A DNA stretch of 64,000 nt from Oasisia sp. SBJ-2009 (lineage: Eukaryota; Annelida; Polychaeta; Sabellida; Siboglinidae). This document shows, piece by piece, positions 32,571 to 45,170 of this stretch (positions are counted from its first letter, which is position 1; each line of letters opens with the position of its first letter). A program made the position numbers and the translations under genes. The stretch is from assembly GCA_964017155.1 (NCBI GenBank), contig OZ024865.1, forward strand, positions 40,235,200 to 40,299,199, given 5' to 3'. The notes beneath the pieces were generated by a model. That model ran no database searches. It saw only the letters and a program-made list of their open reading frames with translations, and was not told where the DNA came from.

Positions 32571-34042
32571 GTCAGTTACTATGATATCATGTAAAAAATG
32601 TATGAGCTAAGTTTGTAGTGACACGGAACTCAAAAGAAGAACTCAGTTTATTTTGAGATTGTTGCACCTGATTTGGCAACATTGACAAGTATTTTCTGTA
32701 CAGTTGAAACCTTCGCACGAATGGTTGCATGCATGAGTAACTAGTGTGCGTGACATGTCTCCATGGCCTTCAATGCTTCTATAAGTGGACTTGTTGATTT
32801 GATTCAGTGACGCGCCAAGGGATGATGTAAATAGATTTGAAGCTGTAACAATGAATAATTAAATCTCACCTACACGTGCTTCCATTATTGCATGCGTATA
32901 ATTTTACTAATTTCATGTGAAACCGTTCTGTGCACATATGGTAATGGTGTTTTCTAAATGGCGTTCTCTGGTGAGATAATGTTATATTGTGCAGTAATAT
33001 TGTACATGGCTGGCCACAGTTTAATATTATATAATGAAGTTGGACTAGATGTTTACTAAGGGAAGGAATGGAGCAGTACAAATATGTTGTTGTTCAAAGC
33101 TAGTGGCTGTTTAAATGGTCAGTGTGGATAGCCTGTAGAGCTATGAATGGTCAGTTGGTCAGTGTTGATCCAATGATCTGTTGGTGACCAGCCTGCTATT
33201 CAGCCAAGTGCTCAGTGTTCCATTTTCACAAGAGTACAAATGTGTACTCATTGAACTTTATTCACCCCCAGCCAGCTGACACGCTTGAGTGACTCCAGTG
33301 TGTTTCTGTTGTAGACAGTGTTCCCTGTCTCATCAAGCGGCCAGCCCTGTGTCCAGAGATGGAGGCTGTAATTACTTATGAAGCCACCGTCTGGCAGTGT
33401 AGTTGCTATAGACCCTGCTGATTGCACAAGTCCACTGATTGCCTGGTCTTGCAGACCACAGGACATGCTGATGAGACGACCATCTTCCTGCGTGTCAAGT
33501 CATCAGTGCCACTGTTGTCCTCGCCAATCAGTGTCAGTCGCAGACATCACTGGCACAGACACACAGACAGCAAGTCACCCCAAATGCCACAGTGAAGGCA
33601 GTCGTCGCAGCACTCCACTGCGGTTTGATCTGTAAGTAGGCAGGTGTCATTGCCACGAGTATGTGTGATGGAGTAATTGCGTGCTTGGCTGCCTCCAGCC
33701 CTGCAAGGTGTTTACAAGCTTCATCAGGGTTGGTGCCAGCGAATAACAAATTGTCATTGATCGCGGACTTCGAGGGTGATGTCGTACTAGCATGTGCCTT
33801 CATTCATTCGTTCGCTTCTGCGATAGTGTTCCTGTTGCACGTGTCTTTGGTCATTCACTTAGAGGTAATGCTCAACTAGCGTGTGCCTTCGTTCATTCAC
33901 TTCGGAGGTGATGTTCAACTGTCACTCATTGACATTAACGAGTGCAGCTGCGGTGCATGTTGCGTGTAATCCCGGGCACCACGGATGCCACAACTGTGAT
34001 TGGGATTGTGAACTATATGACGTGTCCTTGTTTGAGTTGTAG
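32571..34042. other. TPST upstream region
   Basis: Open frames exist on both strands at 33248-33880 (72-89 codons, one overlapping another in antisense), in less AT-rich sequence. None has a recognised domain. The last bases (CCTTGTTTGAGTTGTAG before the ATG) read as a splice acceptor, so a 5' non-coding exon of TPST probably lies further left. Confidence 0.35.
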
Positions 34043-34878
34043 ATGACGCACAGACTAGTGAGAATGATGAGACTTAGCCGCAGGCTCAGTTGCGTGGGCG
34101 CCATCAAATTGTTCCTCATCTCCATCGCGCTCTTCCTCTTCATCTATCTCTTCAAGCCGGTGCTGGAGGAAGGCCGCAACTTTGTGAAGACAAAGCCCGT
34201 TCTGACGGACAGCGACCTTGTCTTCTACAAGAAGGACATCCCGATGATCTGGATTGGGGGCGTGCCGCGTAGTGGTACAACCCTCATGCGTGCCATCCTC
34301 GATGCACATCCAGACGTGCGTTGCGGCGAGGAAACACGCGTCATTCCAAGGATCCTTGCGCTGCACAACAACATGATGCGCTCCGGCAAGGAGGAGGCGC
34401 GGCTGGTCCAGGCCAAGATCACCATCGACGTCCTGGACAGTGCCATGGGGGCCTACATCCTCAGCATCATCGCCAATCACGGCGACCTGGCTCCACGCCT
34501 CTGCAACAAGGACCCGTTCACGATGCGTTCAATGGTGAAGCTGCGCAGGCTGTTCCCCAACTCAAAGTTTGTCTTCATGGTGCGCGATGGCCGCGCCACA
34601 GCTCACTCCATCATGTCGCGCAAGGTGACCATACGCGGGTTCAAACTCGACTCCCTACAGAGTTGCATCAAGGAGTGGAATCGTGCGATCACGAGCATGA
34701 TGGAACAGTGCACGTCCGTGGGTGAGCACGCGTGTATCATGGTGCACTATGAGCAGTTAGTGCTGCACCCAGAGCAACAGATACGGCGAGTGCTCAACTT
34801 CCTCGATATCCGGTGGCACGATCAGGTGTTGCATCATGAGCAGATGATTGGTCAGTCAGGAGGCATCTCTCTATCAAA
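34043..34878 (+). CDS. TPST: tyrosylprotein sulfotransferase, exon 1
   Basis: TPST transfers sulfate from PAPS to tyrosines of secreted and membrane proteins in the trans-Golgi. Exon 1 encodes 278 residues: a short basic cytosolic tail, a signal-anchor at about 20-40 (type II topology), and then the catalytic domain. The 5' PAPS-binding motif PRSGTT is at 75-80, GEETRVIPR contains the expected catalytic Glu97, and CNKDPF carries Lys156. The 3' phosphate-binding block [16 protein letters not shown] is at 179-194. The four cysteines expected to form two disulfides (94-154, 223-231) are present. The exon ends CTATCAAA|GTAAGT in phase 2. Codon use is GC-rich. Confidence 0.97.
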
Positions 34879-35151
34879 GTAAGTCGTTCTCTCTTTCAGT
34901 TTAAGTTACTCGCTTTCTCATAGTTAGTCTTACTTCGTCTACTCTCATAGTTAGGCTTACTTTATAAGTTTGTCTACTAGAATACATTTGAATCTCGCTC
35001 CCTCCTGCCATCTTCCCGTTCTCTAACCTTCCCTCTCCACCATTGTCCATCTCTCTACTGTTCTCTTTCTTCCATCCCCCAAGGCTTTAATTATGAAAGA
35101 TAACATTGTTGCCAGTCGCACAGTTTTTGGTGGACACACTCAAGTACATTG

Positions 35152-35345
35152 AAGCCAGCTGAGATGTGTTTTATGACCTGCAATAAACTAGAAACACACA
35201 TGTGATACCCATTTTCAAGGCATAACTGACAGTCCATCTATTATTTTTGAAGACATTTTTTGCTCCTTGATTTTTTACCCATCCGCCACCCATAGTCCGA
35301 TACAGTGATATTTCTACTCATCCATAAAGGGTTTTACCCGTCTTA
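35152..35345. repeat. dispersed repeat, copy 2 of 2 in window
   Basis: This is the partner of 29973-30150, here in the TPST intron, with a 20-30 bp insertion in the middle. Confidence 0.75.
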
Positions 35346-35365
35346 ATAATGACGGGATGGGTCTC

Positions 35366-35640
35366 TGCAATCCCTCCCTCGCTCCCTTGCTCCCTCCCTC
35401 CTTTGCTCCCTCCCTCGCTCTCTCCCTCCCTCCCTCACTCACTCGCTCCTTCTCCCACCCCCTCCCTCGGTCCCTCCCTCCCTTGCTCTCTCCCTCCCTC
35501 CCTCACTTGCTCCCTCGGTTCCTCCCTCCCTCCTTCGCTCACTCTCCCACCCGCTCCTTCGGTCTCTCCCTCCTTCCCTCCCTCCCTCGCTCCCCTGCCC
35601 CCTCCCTCGCTCCCTCCTTCGCTCCCTCCCTCCCTCCCTG
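35366..35640. repeat. polypyrimidine (CCCTC/CTCG)n tract in TPST intron
   Basis: About 275 bp of almost pure C+T on the + strand with scattered G and A (TCCCTCCCTCGCTCCCTTGC). It yields serine/proline/leucine-rich open frames that are not genes. Confidence 0.95.
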
Positions 35641-35894
35641 CACAACAGTCTTGTAGTGCAGTCTGCCTGAGACCCCAGATGTCATCTAGTGTAAGAAATC
35701 TATATGTGGTTGATGCACCAACATGACACCGTCAGAACAAGTGTTGACAAGCATAACAACTAATGAAGGACTGAGTTCACTTGTATGTTACATTTAGATG
35801 AGGTAAAATGTAGACAGTACATTGTTACTGTTAGTGCTTGGGCAGGTCATGAATATCAGTTTTAACACATCACTACGTGTACAAATATGTATGT

Positions 35895-35895
35895 G

Positions 35896-35935
<40 letters not shown>

Positions 35936-35966
35936 TGTGTGTATGTGTGTGTGTTTGGTGTGTGTG

Positions 35967-36003
<37 letters not shown>

Positions 36004-36005
36004 AC
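35895..36005. repeat. (GT)n / (GCGT)n microsatellite
   Basis: (GT)n passes into about ten GCGT units near 35968-36003, followed by GCACATGTGTGCATGTGGTG. Confidence 0.95.
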
Positions 36006-36009
36006 ATGT

Positions 36010-36750
36010 GTGCATGTGGTGTGTGTATGTGTGTGGTGCATGTCGTGAGTGTGTTTGTCCATCTTTATGTACATGCATGCATGTTTGCAGCATGCATGCA
36101 TGACCCAGGGCATCTCTGAGGTTATGTTGAACAAAAATTAGCAACTATATGTTAACAATCTGAAGGTGGACTTAACAAATTATTCTAAAATTAGTACAAA
36201 GGGCATTGTGATCATGCCACTATTTAATAGAGCTCTAATTTCTTAGAAACTATTTTAGTCTTTATAAACTTGTGTTAAATTCAAACATTATATATGAGCC
36301 ACTGAGGTCTGAGGGATGTAACATATTTACATATATATACATCCTGGATGTAGCTTTAACAAATGAGCATTGACCAACACCAAGATGGAGATGTGGATCT
36401 ATAATATTATATATATAATATATATGCATTAATGCATAGATCTATCTCGATTATTTTGATAACATGGTCAGAAATAAAATCACCAATGCCCATCTGGATT
36501 GGATCACCTTTCGATCAAAGCTCAGATCTATCTAAGAATGTAAAACAGTTGTTTGGAAAACACATGTGAACAGTAAACCTGGGCAGATTACGGGTTACTA
36601 TTATAAGATTCTCATCAGTTTCGTTCCCATAAAAAAATTTAAAACATGTTTGCAGTGAATAATTTAGTGAGTAACCAAAGGCTTTAAATGTTATATACTT
36701 TTTGCATAAATTTATAATAGGTGAGATGATTCTTATTGCTGTCTGTCTGC
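36010..36750. other. TPST intron, unique
   Basis: This is AT-rich intronic sequence containing an ATAATATTATATATATAATA palindromic patch near 36400. A minus-strand open frame at 36515-36769 has no recognised domain. Confidence 0.4.
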
Positions 36751-36751
36751 A

Positions 36752-37775
36752 GTGGTTCAGTGGGATCACCCAGTTATTGGGGTCTGTCTACGGTAGTCTG
36801 AGGGATCACCCAGTTATTGAGGTCTGTCTACAGTAGTCTGAGGGATCACCAAGTTATTGGGGTCTGTCTACAGTAGTCTGGGGGATCACCCAGTTATTGA
36901 GGTCTGTCTACAGTAGTCTGAGGGATCACCCAGTTATTGGGGTCTGTCTACAGTAGTCTGAGGGATCACCAAGTTATTGGGGTCTGTCTACAGTAGTCTG
37001 GGGGATCACCCACTTATTGAGGTCTGTCTACGGTAGTCTGAGGGATCACCCAGTTATTGAGGTCTGTCTACAGTAGTCTGAGGGATCACCTAGTTATTGG
37101 GGTCTGTCTACAGTAGTCTGAGGGATCACCAAGTTATTGGGGTCTGTCTATGGTGGCCTGAGGCATCAACCAGTTATTGGGATCTGTCTATGGTGGCCTG
37201 AGGGATCATCCAGTTATTGGGGTTGGTCTATGGTGGCCTGAGGGATCACCCAGTTACTGGGGTCTGTCTATGGTGGCCTGAGGGATCATCCAGTTATTGG
37301 GTTGGTCTATGGTGGCCTTAGGGATCACCCAGTTATTGGGGTTGGTCTATGGTGGCCTGAGGGATCACCCAGTTACTGGGGTCTGTCTACGGTAGTCTGA
37401 GGGATCACCCAGTTATTGGGGTATGTCTACGGTAGTCTGAGGGATCACCCAGTTATTGGGGTCTGTCTATGGTAGTCTGAGGGTCACCCAGTTATTGGGG
37501 TCTGTCTACGGTAGTCTGAGGGATCACCCAGTTATTGGGGTCTGTCTATGGTAGTCTGAGGGATCACCAAGTTATTAGGATCTGTCTACAGTAGTCTGAG
37601 GGATCACACTGTTATTGGGGTCTGTCTACGGTATTCTGAGGGATCACCCAGTTATTGGGGTCTGTCTACGGTAGTCTGAGGATCACCCAGTTATTGGGGT
37701 CTGTCTACAGTAGTCTGAGGGATCGCCCAGTTATTGGGGTCTGTTTATGGTGGTCTGAGGAAGCACCCATTTATT
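36752..37775. repeat. 40-bp minisatellite in TPST intron (about 25 copies)
   Basis: The 40-bp unit is GGATCACCCAGTTATTGGGG followed by TCTGTCTACGGTAGTCTGAG (starts 37021 and 37061). Two subtypes, GTAGTCTGAG and GTGGCCTGAG, are clustered (the latter at 37150-37380). Both ends decay. Confidence 0.95.
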
Positions 37776-38187
37776 GCGACCAGTCTCTCTGCTGAGAGAG
37801 CAACCAGTTACTAGGGTCTCTCTTAGAACCTGAGACTGCATCCCATTTTTTTAGTCTGTCTACGATGGCCTAGACAATGCTTCATTATGCTCACAGTTTT
37901 TGGGTCACTGTTTCCTTACTGTGTGACTGTCCAGCGCTATACACATCACAGACAGGTAATGCAAACGTTGAATTATTAATTGGAGGCTAATCTCTTCTGT
38001 GTGCGTCATCCTAACTAATCCACTTACAATTACGGTGTTGACAAGCCGCGATCTCAACGACACGAGGATCAACAGTTTTAGCCGTCTATAAAGAGAATAT
38101 CAGAGCAGCAATAAAGAACACAGCAGCATCGCACATCTTTGTGAATGGCCCCGGATATCAACGAGACTAAAATCATTTGATTTGCAT

Positions 38188-38211
38188 GGATGGTGTGTGT
38201 TTGTGTGTGTC

Positions 38212-38243
<32 letters not shown>

Positions 38244-38282
38244 TGGCTGCGTGGCTGCGTGCGTGCATGTGTGTGTGTGTGA
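38188..38282. repeat. (GT)n / (GCGT)n microsatellite
   Basis: GTGTGTGTTTGTGTGTGTCT is followed by about eight GCGT units and GTGGCTGC variants. Confidence 0.9.
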
Positions 38283-38399
38283 TTACATGTGTGAATGCGA
38301 GTGTGATTACGTGTCTGAATGCACCAGCTTGAAGATGCTCAGATAAATGGATGAATGCATGAACGAAAGAAAGAGCTAACAAACGAATAACAACAATAA

Positions 38400-38480
38400 T
38401 TAATTTCTTATATGGCGCCACATCCAAATAATTGTTCTGGGTGCTTTGCCGTGATTCTTCATAACTGAGATAAAATAATA
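38400..38480. repeat. LINE/SINE 3'-tail fragment with GCGCCA core
   Basis: TTTCTTATATGGCGCCACAT followed by CCAAAT resembles sites near 41618, 56541, 61692, 62439 and 62517. It looks like the conserved 3' tail shared by a family of retroposons. Confidence 0.5.
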
Positions 38481-38694
38481 ATAAAATAAATAAAATGCCA
38501 ATACAATACTATTTTGATAAGATATGCATATGCTAATAAAGACAATCATGTTCCCTTACTTCCCTTAAAATACCAACATAAAATAGCACACATATACAGT
38601 GTATTAAAATAAATAAATAATAATAAATAAATAAAATAGTATGAATATGTGATAAATGAATAAAATAGTAAAGATATGTAATAATTAAAATTAA

Positions 38695-38990
38695 TGAATG
38701 AAAGTTTATTCAACAACATAGTAATAAATTAATAGTATTGGCTAGTGCCACATATTATGGGAAAGATGATACAATATAAAATGTCATGGTTGATGAGTTA
38801 CTGCTGCTGTTGAAGGGACATAGCAGAAATGTTATTTGTAAGGTACTGTGTATGCATTTTACAAACTAAAACTACAATATATATAAAAACTGTAGTAAGA
38901 TTGATAAAATAGCAAACGAAGTAACATAATATTTTTTTCTTTTTTAGCATTGTGATAAATATTTACAAATATGAAGAAAGTAACAGCAAC
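38695..38990. repeat. dispersed repeat, copy 2 of 2 in window
   Basis: This is the partner of 8555-8815 and lies in the TPST intron. The shared ends are ATGAAAGTTTATTCAACAAC and TTTTTAGCATTGTGATAAAT. Confidence 0.7.
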
Positions 38991-41600
38991 CTGAATATTA
39001 TTTTTTTTTAATAACTTGGTAACTGTGTTATTTCATTTGCTAAACTGTTCCATATTTTTATACCTCTGACATTAATTGACAGATCCACCGTTAGTTTACT
39101 AATACATGATTCGGGATGTACGTATTGGAAGATAGTGTGTCTGTGTTTTGGACATGTTAATTGACCTGCAGAGTCAATGTCCGTAGTATGAGTTACTGTG
39201 ACAGGTAAATGAGCAATTTATCTTCCCCTATGGTGTATCGTTTACGATATCCGGCTTGCCACACTCAGTCGGATATTAAACCGTCACGTCTGTCTGGACA
39301 TGAGCCAAAAAGGTGTCTAGATTAATTAATTTCCATCCATTTTGTGCTTTTGGTAGATATGCATTTAGCCATTTAAACTTTCAGTTTCCAGGTTATTTTC
39401 CTAACAAAAGGCCTTATTTCTAAAAGAAATTAAGGTTCACTTCAATTTTAATAATAAATCAAAACCTGTACACTGGAAATATTTCAACAAATGGGGCATT
39501 ATTTTAAATCTCATCTTTGATATCCTAAAAAGGTACATGTAATTGATACTAAATTGCACAGTTTCGCGACGTAAAACCTACTTTGCAAGTCAAAGCAGCC
39601 AAGAATCTTAACCAATCCACTGGGACATTCTCTTTGTAGCAGTGTCTGAAGCAGTCAAATGCAATTTCATTGATTTCACACCATCCTAATGCGGCTGTTT
39701 CTTGGAATGCCATGCATGTGTAGTGGCATTCACTTGTACGCCCAATAAACACTATGTAGACCCGTTTAAATGCTGTGCTCCCCGGCACTGGTGGCATTGA
39801 AAGTGACAGTACTTACCAGTGACAAGAATAGAAAATAGATTCCAGTGATCACAAATCAATACACTTTAATGACCTATCAGTGAATGTGCCCTCATGAAAT
39901 TTACGAGTACCGGGTACTCATTTTATTACAACAAAACTATTTATAGACATCTTTTCATGATGAGACAGTAATGCTACGTTTAGTCCTGTGTCTGCTATTG
40001 GTATTTGCAGACCCGTTGTAAGATATGTCTATTGCTGACCTTGTGCCTTGTGGTGTAAATGCAAATCTCTGAAGGCTTGAGTCATAAATCTTACTGGTAT
40101 TAAACTATTAATGTGTGCCTGCCTGTGTGACCCTGCCGCTTCCTCTGGTCCAAGATGATGACTTCTGTGACCTTAGAATCAATTTCGCAACCAAATTCAT
40201 TGTTCGATTAATAATTTATGTTCAGTACAAATGTAGGTTCTACTTCAATTGGTAATTCATCATCTACATTCATGCAGAGCCGTGTTCCCTTGCTATATGT
40301 GACAGCGAGGTTGGCCACATCATTGTTTCTCTACACCACATCACCAAAAAACATTCTGAAATTGTCACCCCATACCTATGTCCTGTGTCCCTATGGAGTA
40401 GTTACAAGTAATACTATATGTATGTGTTTATGTGCTAACTTTCAGATTTATGTCTTTTCCCTCTATACGCTAGGGATTAGATTAAAACGCTTCATTATAA
40501 TTTATACACCATTTTAAAGCTAATTTTAAAAATAGTTCTGGGACATGCCCCCAGACCCTCATAGCATTGTGTTATGGGTTCAGTGCTTGTTCAGCCCCCC
40601 CCCCCCCCCCCACACACCTTGCCCATCATTTTACCCAGGGGCAACCCTGCATAGGTATCCCTGCCACATAACTTAACTTAGACAGATCTTTTAAATTACA
40701 AGTCTGCTGTCATTTAAAGGTCACGGCTTTCTCGCCTTTCTCATTCACACATCACTGAAAGTGGTAAACATTTAACAGTGAAGAATATTTTCTATTTTTT
40801 GCCAGTTCTAACAATTTCAGTAAAGACTAAAATGCTGTGTAATGCTACAGCGTCATCGTTCTGATGCAAGTGACCTGTTGTAACTTGAGCTGTGGGCAGC
40901 CAGTTCCAACTACTACCTAAATATTGTACATGCATTCACATCCCGCTTCTGTTTGGCACTGATAATTGTAACATTGCTCACTGCCCTTGTGCCTCACATT
41001 TCGTAGAGTGCTAGTTTGCATCATGTCTGTTCAATTTTGTCTGGCTAAGATAATTTGGTATTTAACTCACAATTATAATTATGAGCAACAAGTGACTGAA
41101 GGTTGGTACTGGTAGGTTATTATCCTGTCATATCTATCACTCACACACAGAGGGGTCAGTGACCTGTGTTAATGACTCAGTATCCGGCACTAATATCACA
41201 TGCACTGGTAAATGTCAACTCACTGTACTCATAGATAGTTTGTCAACTAAATTACACATTATTTTGTTATTTCATGTAGCTAGGCTGGTCATGTAATATT
41301 TCTAATAACTGTAATCACTTTCAAAACAGATACAAAATTCCCCAAAATATATGGTTTTTATTCATTTGTAATCATTATTACATTTAAACAAGCACTAAAC
41401 AAGAGGCGGGTGGTGTACAGGTCGGTCTGTTGTAGAGTATGTCAAATGCTGTTTGAAAGTCCTCTCAGTTGCTAAGCATTTGATTGCACAAGTACTGACT
41501 TACTTATTTTAAGTAATGTGTACATAATCATCTATCCAACATACACGTGTAAGTTCTAAATTTCAACAGTTGCATATGATGCTGTTATGACAGTATAATG
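38991..41600. other. TPST intron, one weak minus-strand exon candidate
   Basis: A minus-strand frame at 39797-39582 encodes about 72 residues rich in Cys, Phe and Tyr and ends at a good donor (TGCAAA|GTAGGT). A better-looking donor (ACTG|GTAAGT) lies just upstream at 39818, so the open frame may be intronic. Family unknown. A C15 tract is near 40588. Nothing else was seen. Confidence 0.25.
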
Positions 41601-41609
41601 TTAATAAAA

Positions 41610-42080
41610 AAAATTATTTGTAAAGCGCTGTATATGAGGCAATATATCCGGAAGAAATTCTGCTCAGAGGCGCATAAAATACATTGTAACACATACATAT
41701 TTAAAATATTCATAATCTGTTAAACTAGCACGTAAAGATGAAATGTTAAATGATAATAAATAGATAATTAAATAAAGCTTCTAAAAGTCCTAGTTCATAA
41801 GCTAAACTTATCAGCAATAAATAAATAAAATAATAAATAATAAAATATATTAATAACTTAATAATAAAGTAAGTAAAAAAAATTGCAAAACTATAATTAC
41901 AGTTAATTTTTTTTTTAAATACCCTACAATTAGTTGACGAATGCGGCCTTAAAAAGATGTGTTTTCAAGTTGGACATAAAAAGTTCCAGTGAGTCTATCA
42001 GTCACAGACCGTTCTTAAATCAAAGAAAACACACAAAGCTGTGATAACAATGAAGCATTCTTACAATAGGACAGGTCTAC
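41610..42080. repeat. decayed retroposon with AAGCGC tail
   Basis: TTGTAAAGCGCTGTATATGA near 41618 and, 320 bp later, GTGTTTTCAAGTTGGACATA and TTCCAGTGAG resemble the ends of the GCGC-tailed retroposons elsewhere in the window. The interior is AT-rich and without a frame. Confidence 0.4.
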
Positions 42081-42099
42081 AAGCTTCATATTGAACTTA

Positions 42100-42217
<118 letters not shown>

Positions 42218-42576
42218 CGGTGCTTAAATGTCAGATTGGGTCGTCACTTGATACACATTTTGTACCTCAGCTGGAATGTGGCTTTGACTTAGAATTTAGT
42301 TTACTTTTTCTCAATTGACACTCTTATAGAGATGAAGTGTGTAGTATTTAAAGCAGAAACTCAGAACTGTCGCGCCTTATACATGCTGTACCGTTGCATC
42401 AATTATGTTCATCCATATTTCCAGCAACAGCTGTACCATTGTTATTTTTTGTATTAAACATACATGCCTTAAAAACTACCCCCCACACTGTGGCAATGGA
42501 CCAAGGCCAGCAATTTCTGTCAAAGTATAATTAGAACTAGCATCCACTCTGCTGTCCACTCTTGGAATGGACTCAC

Positions 42577-42694
42577 AGGAGAGATGGTGTAGTTGGTGAG
42601 ATCTGTGATAATTATACTCTGTCTTTCAAGAATTGTGTGTGCATCAGCATCTTCTTTCTGCATCCTGAACTGGCACAGGGTTTTTGACATTCTT
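42577..42694 (-). CDS. possible exon antisense in TPST intron (weak FN3-like)
   Basis: A 118-nt minus-strand open block is bounded by CTGGGCAG|A and CTCCT|GTGAGT, in phase 2-0. It encodes 39 residues including CQFRMQKEDADAHTILERQ and IITDLTNYTISP. The last part resembles the F-strand region of a fibronectin type III domain, but this is weak. No companion exon was found, so it may be chance or a relic. Confidence 0.25.
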
Positions 42695-42717
42695 CTGCCC
42701 AGCAAATAAGGACCTGT

Positions 42718-44495
42718 GATTTCACATGTTCTGAAAGTGAATTCACGAGTTCAACTGGCTCAATTCACGTGAATTCACCAAATTCTGTGAAAAAAATGAC
42801 ACATGCCAACTGGTTCAGAAATGGTTCCTTGTTTGCTGGGTAAGCTTCTGCAAACCACTAGTTGGCGCCATATCCAGAGCATTCATAGCATTTAACATAA
42901 GACACATATGAAAAAAGACAAGTTAATACAAAAATAAGTACATATTTAATTTAATTTGTTTAAAAAATTAAAAGGACTACTGATACAGAGTACATGTATG
43001 TAGATTACTGATATTTGGATGTATCTGTGCATACATAATGTGGCTATTGTTCACCATATTGTATTTTATACAAAAATAACCATTGTCATGACAAATACAG
43101 AGAATACTACATAAATGGCCAAACTTTACAGTGTTCTGGTTTACAAATCATTTGCCAGTCACATCTGATGGGGTTATTGTACATGGCTGGCCATATGTGT
43201 CTTCCATTTTGTAGACATAATGCACTACATACATGTCTGCCTCCTTCAATACTGGTCCCGGGGGTAGTTATTTCCAGTGTCTGACTCACATCACTTGTTT
43301 AATTTGTCTGTAATCATGATTTGTGATTGTGAATATCCAACTCAGAACAATAGACTAAGATAAGTTACACAGTGATGCCAAGTTTACCCAAGTGTGATAC
43401 CACTGTGTGAATGGAATGGATAGTATCACTGTCTAGCATGACTACGAAGCCTAGCTTCAGGAAATACCATTTGAAGAAATATCTGGTAGTGATTGTAAAT
43501 GGGTGTACACTTATTTTGACATATTTTCATATGTCAAATATAGTATACTTTAAGTATACTGTATGCCTAGTAGATTGAATACTGTATTTCCATATTCATT
43601 TTTTTTAAATTGGTTAGGGACAGTTTACTTCTTTAGGGGTAACCTGAATTGATATCAGTTTCTGGCTCCTCCCACACACACCCTTGTCCCTGTAATAATT
43701 TTTTATATAATTTGTTATATTTGTATTATATTTAAACTATGACGCAAGGGATTATCTGTGTCCAGCTTTATATGCCATGTTAATCCCAACTGATAGCGAT
43801 GACTAATTTTAGCTGTGAGCAATCAGTGGTCGCTGGAGGATGAAATTAATGTCTACTTGGTATTATAATCTGTTGGTTTCAACTGATTGGATGCCCGTGA
43901 TTCTAAATTTCGAATTAATACTTATTGCTTCAGTTGTTACATGGGACGTAGATCAATATATGTGCTATGGAGGTGTTATTCTCATTTGTATGCTGATAAA
44001 TGTTTGCGTAAATATTTAGTTTTCTGTCTAATTGCATTTGCATCAAGTCTAGATGTTGTTGCCATAGGTGGATATCTAGTCACTTCATTGTGTTATTTGT
44101 TAAATCAGTCTTAGTTGGTTTCGATGTAGAATTAATCTTATTACTGACATCATTATTTCGATGTTGTTTATCAAACTATAGTATGAAAACACCAGAGCCA
44201 TCATTAGATTCACACATGTCATTTTACACAAATAGAAAGAAGAACAATGTTGCACAGTTTGGCAATCAACCACAACCTAGTTGTATGTAAGAAAGAGCAA
44301 CTTGCCAAGTTACCAACATGCAAATGAAATGACGTGTATTTTTTTCATACACTTAAATCCGTTGTAACGATATGTTGAACATTAATTGATACATATGTAT
44401 ACATACAGGTGACTTAAACCCTTAAAAGGAACTCAAATGAACTACTAATTCACATGAACTTTGGGTTTGAACTTTGCAGACCCTAATATTTCTGG
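42718..44495. other. TPST intron, no gene seen
   Basis: This is unique AT-rich sequence. CCACTAGTTGGCGCC near 42858 resembles a CTCF core. Short open frames at 43107-43289 (-) and 43887-44290 (+) have no domain. Confidence 0.4.
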
Positions 44496-44509
44496 TTGTC
44501 TGTGTGCAG

Positions 44510-44738
44510 GAAGGAACTATCGACGGACCAGGTAGACAAGCCGGTAAACACCCTTGCCCTTGCAAAGTGGGTTCCCCACATACCGGAAGACGTCCGCAAG
44601 CAAATGCAAGAACTCGCGCCCATGCTCAAGGTCCTGGGGTACGACCCTGACGCCTACCCCCCCAACTACGGGATCCCAGACAGCAATGTCGCCAACCAAT
44701 CCCTGCATTTAAAGATGGCACTTGAACCACCCAGTTGA
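44510..44738 (+). CDS. TPST: tyrosylprotein sulfotransferase, exon 2 and stop
   Basis: The acceptor is TGTGTGCAG|GAAGG. Joined to exon 1, it gives LSKKELSTDQVDKPVNTLAL, matching the family STDQV.KPVN block. It continues through APMLKVLGYDPDAYPPNYG to a TGA at 44736. The two exons give 354 residues, close to the usual 350-380. An N-glycosylation sequon (NQS) is near the C-terminus. The intron is 9.6 kb. Confidence 0.97.
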
Positions 44739-45170
44739 TTCCACACTGCTAGGGATCATTCAGTTGTTCATGGGTCAGCTTTAACTGCTCTGTACGCGTG
44801 TGTGCAGATATCAGTCAGCTGTCTCAAGTAGTTAAGGTATTGAGATTTTCACTTGATTAAGTGTTCGTTTTTATTCGTGTATTTGGTGACGGTCTGTTTA
44901 CAACCTCGTCACCATTACTAAGTAAGATTGTCTTAGTCTGTTTTAATTTCCTGGACTACGAAATCATAGTAAAGTGTATTGTAGTATAATTTAACTTACT
45001 TTGGAGCTTAATTGTCGAAGATGATTAGCCTACGACGTTTCGACCCGTCATCTACGGGCCTTGTTCACGTACTGGTGTCACGTGTGTTCATGACAGATCG
45101 AAACATCGTACTCATCTTCAACAATTAAGCTCCAAAGTAAGGTAAATTGTACTACAATAAACCATTCTTG
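44739..45170 (+). terminator. TPST: TPST 3' UTR with poly(A) signal
   Basis: The region after the TGA carries AATAAA at 45157-45162, which would give a UTR of about 440 bases. The signal immediately follows a long inverted repeat (44981-45155), so the mature 3' UTR could end in a hairpin. Confidence 0.4.
44981..45155. mobile_element. foldback element in TPST 3' UTR
   Basis: Arms of about 60 bp (44981-45044 and 45096-45155) pair with a few mismatches and one 4-bp bulge. The core TTACTTTGGAGCTTAATTGT is inverted perfectly as ACAATTAAGCTCCAAAGTAA. The loop is about 50 bp. It resembles a short MITE or a retroelement terminal fold and has no ORF. Confidence 0.8.

Noticed and set aside
33248..33880. 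Overlapping frames upstream of TPST as a gene
   Set aside because: Plus and minus frames overlap each other, with no domain and no clear splice sites; left as undetermined.
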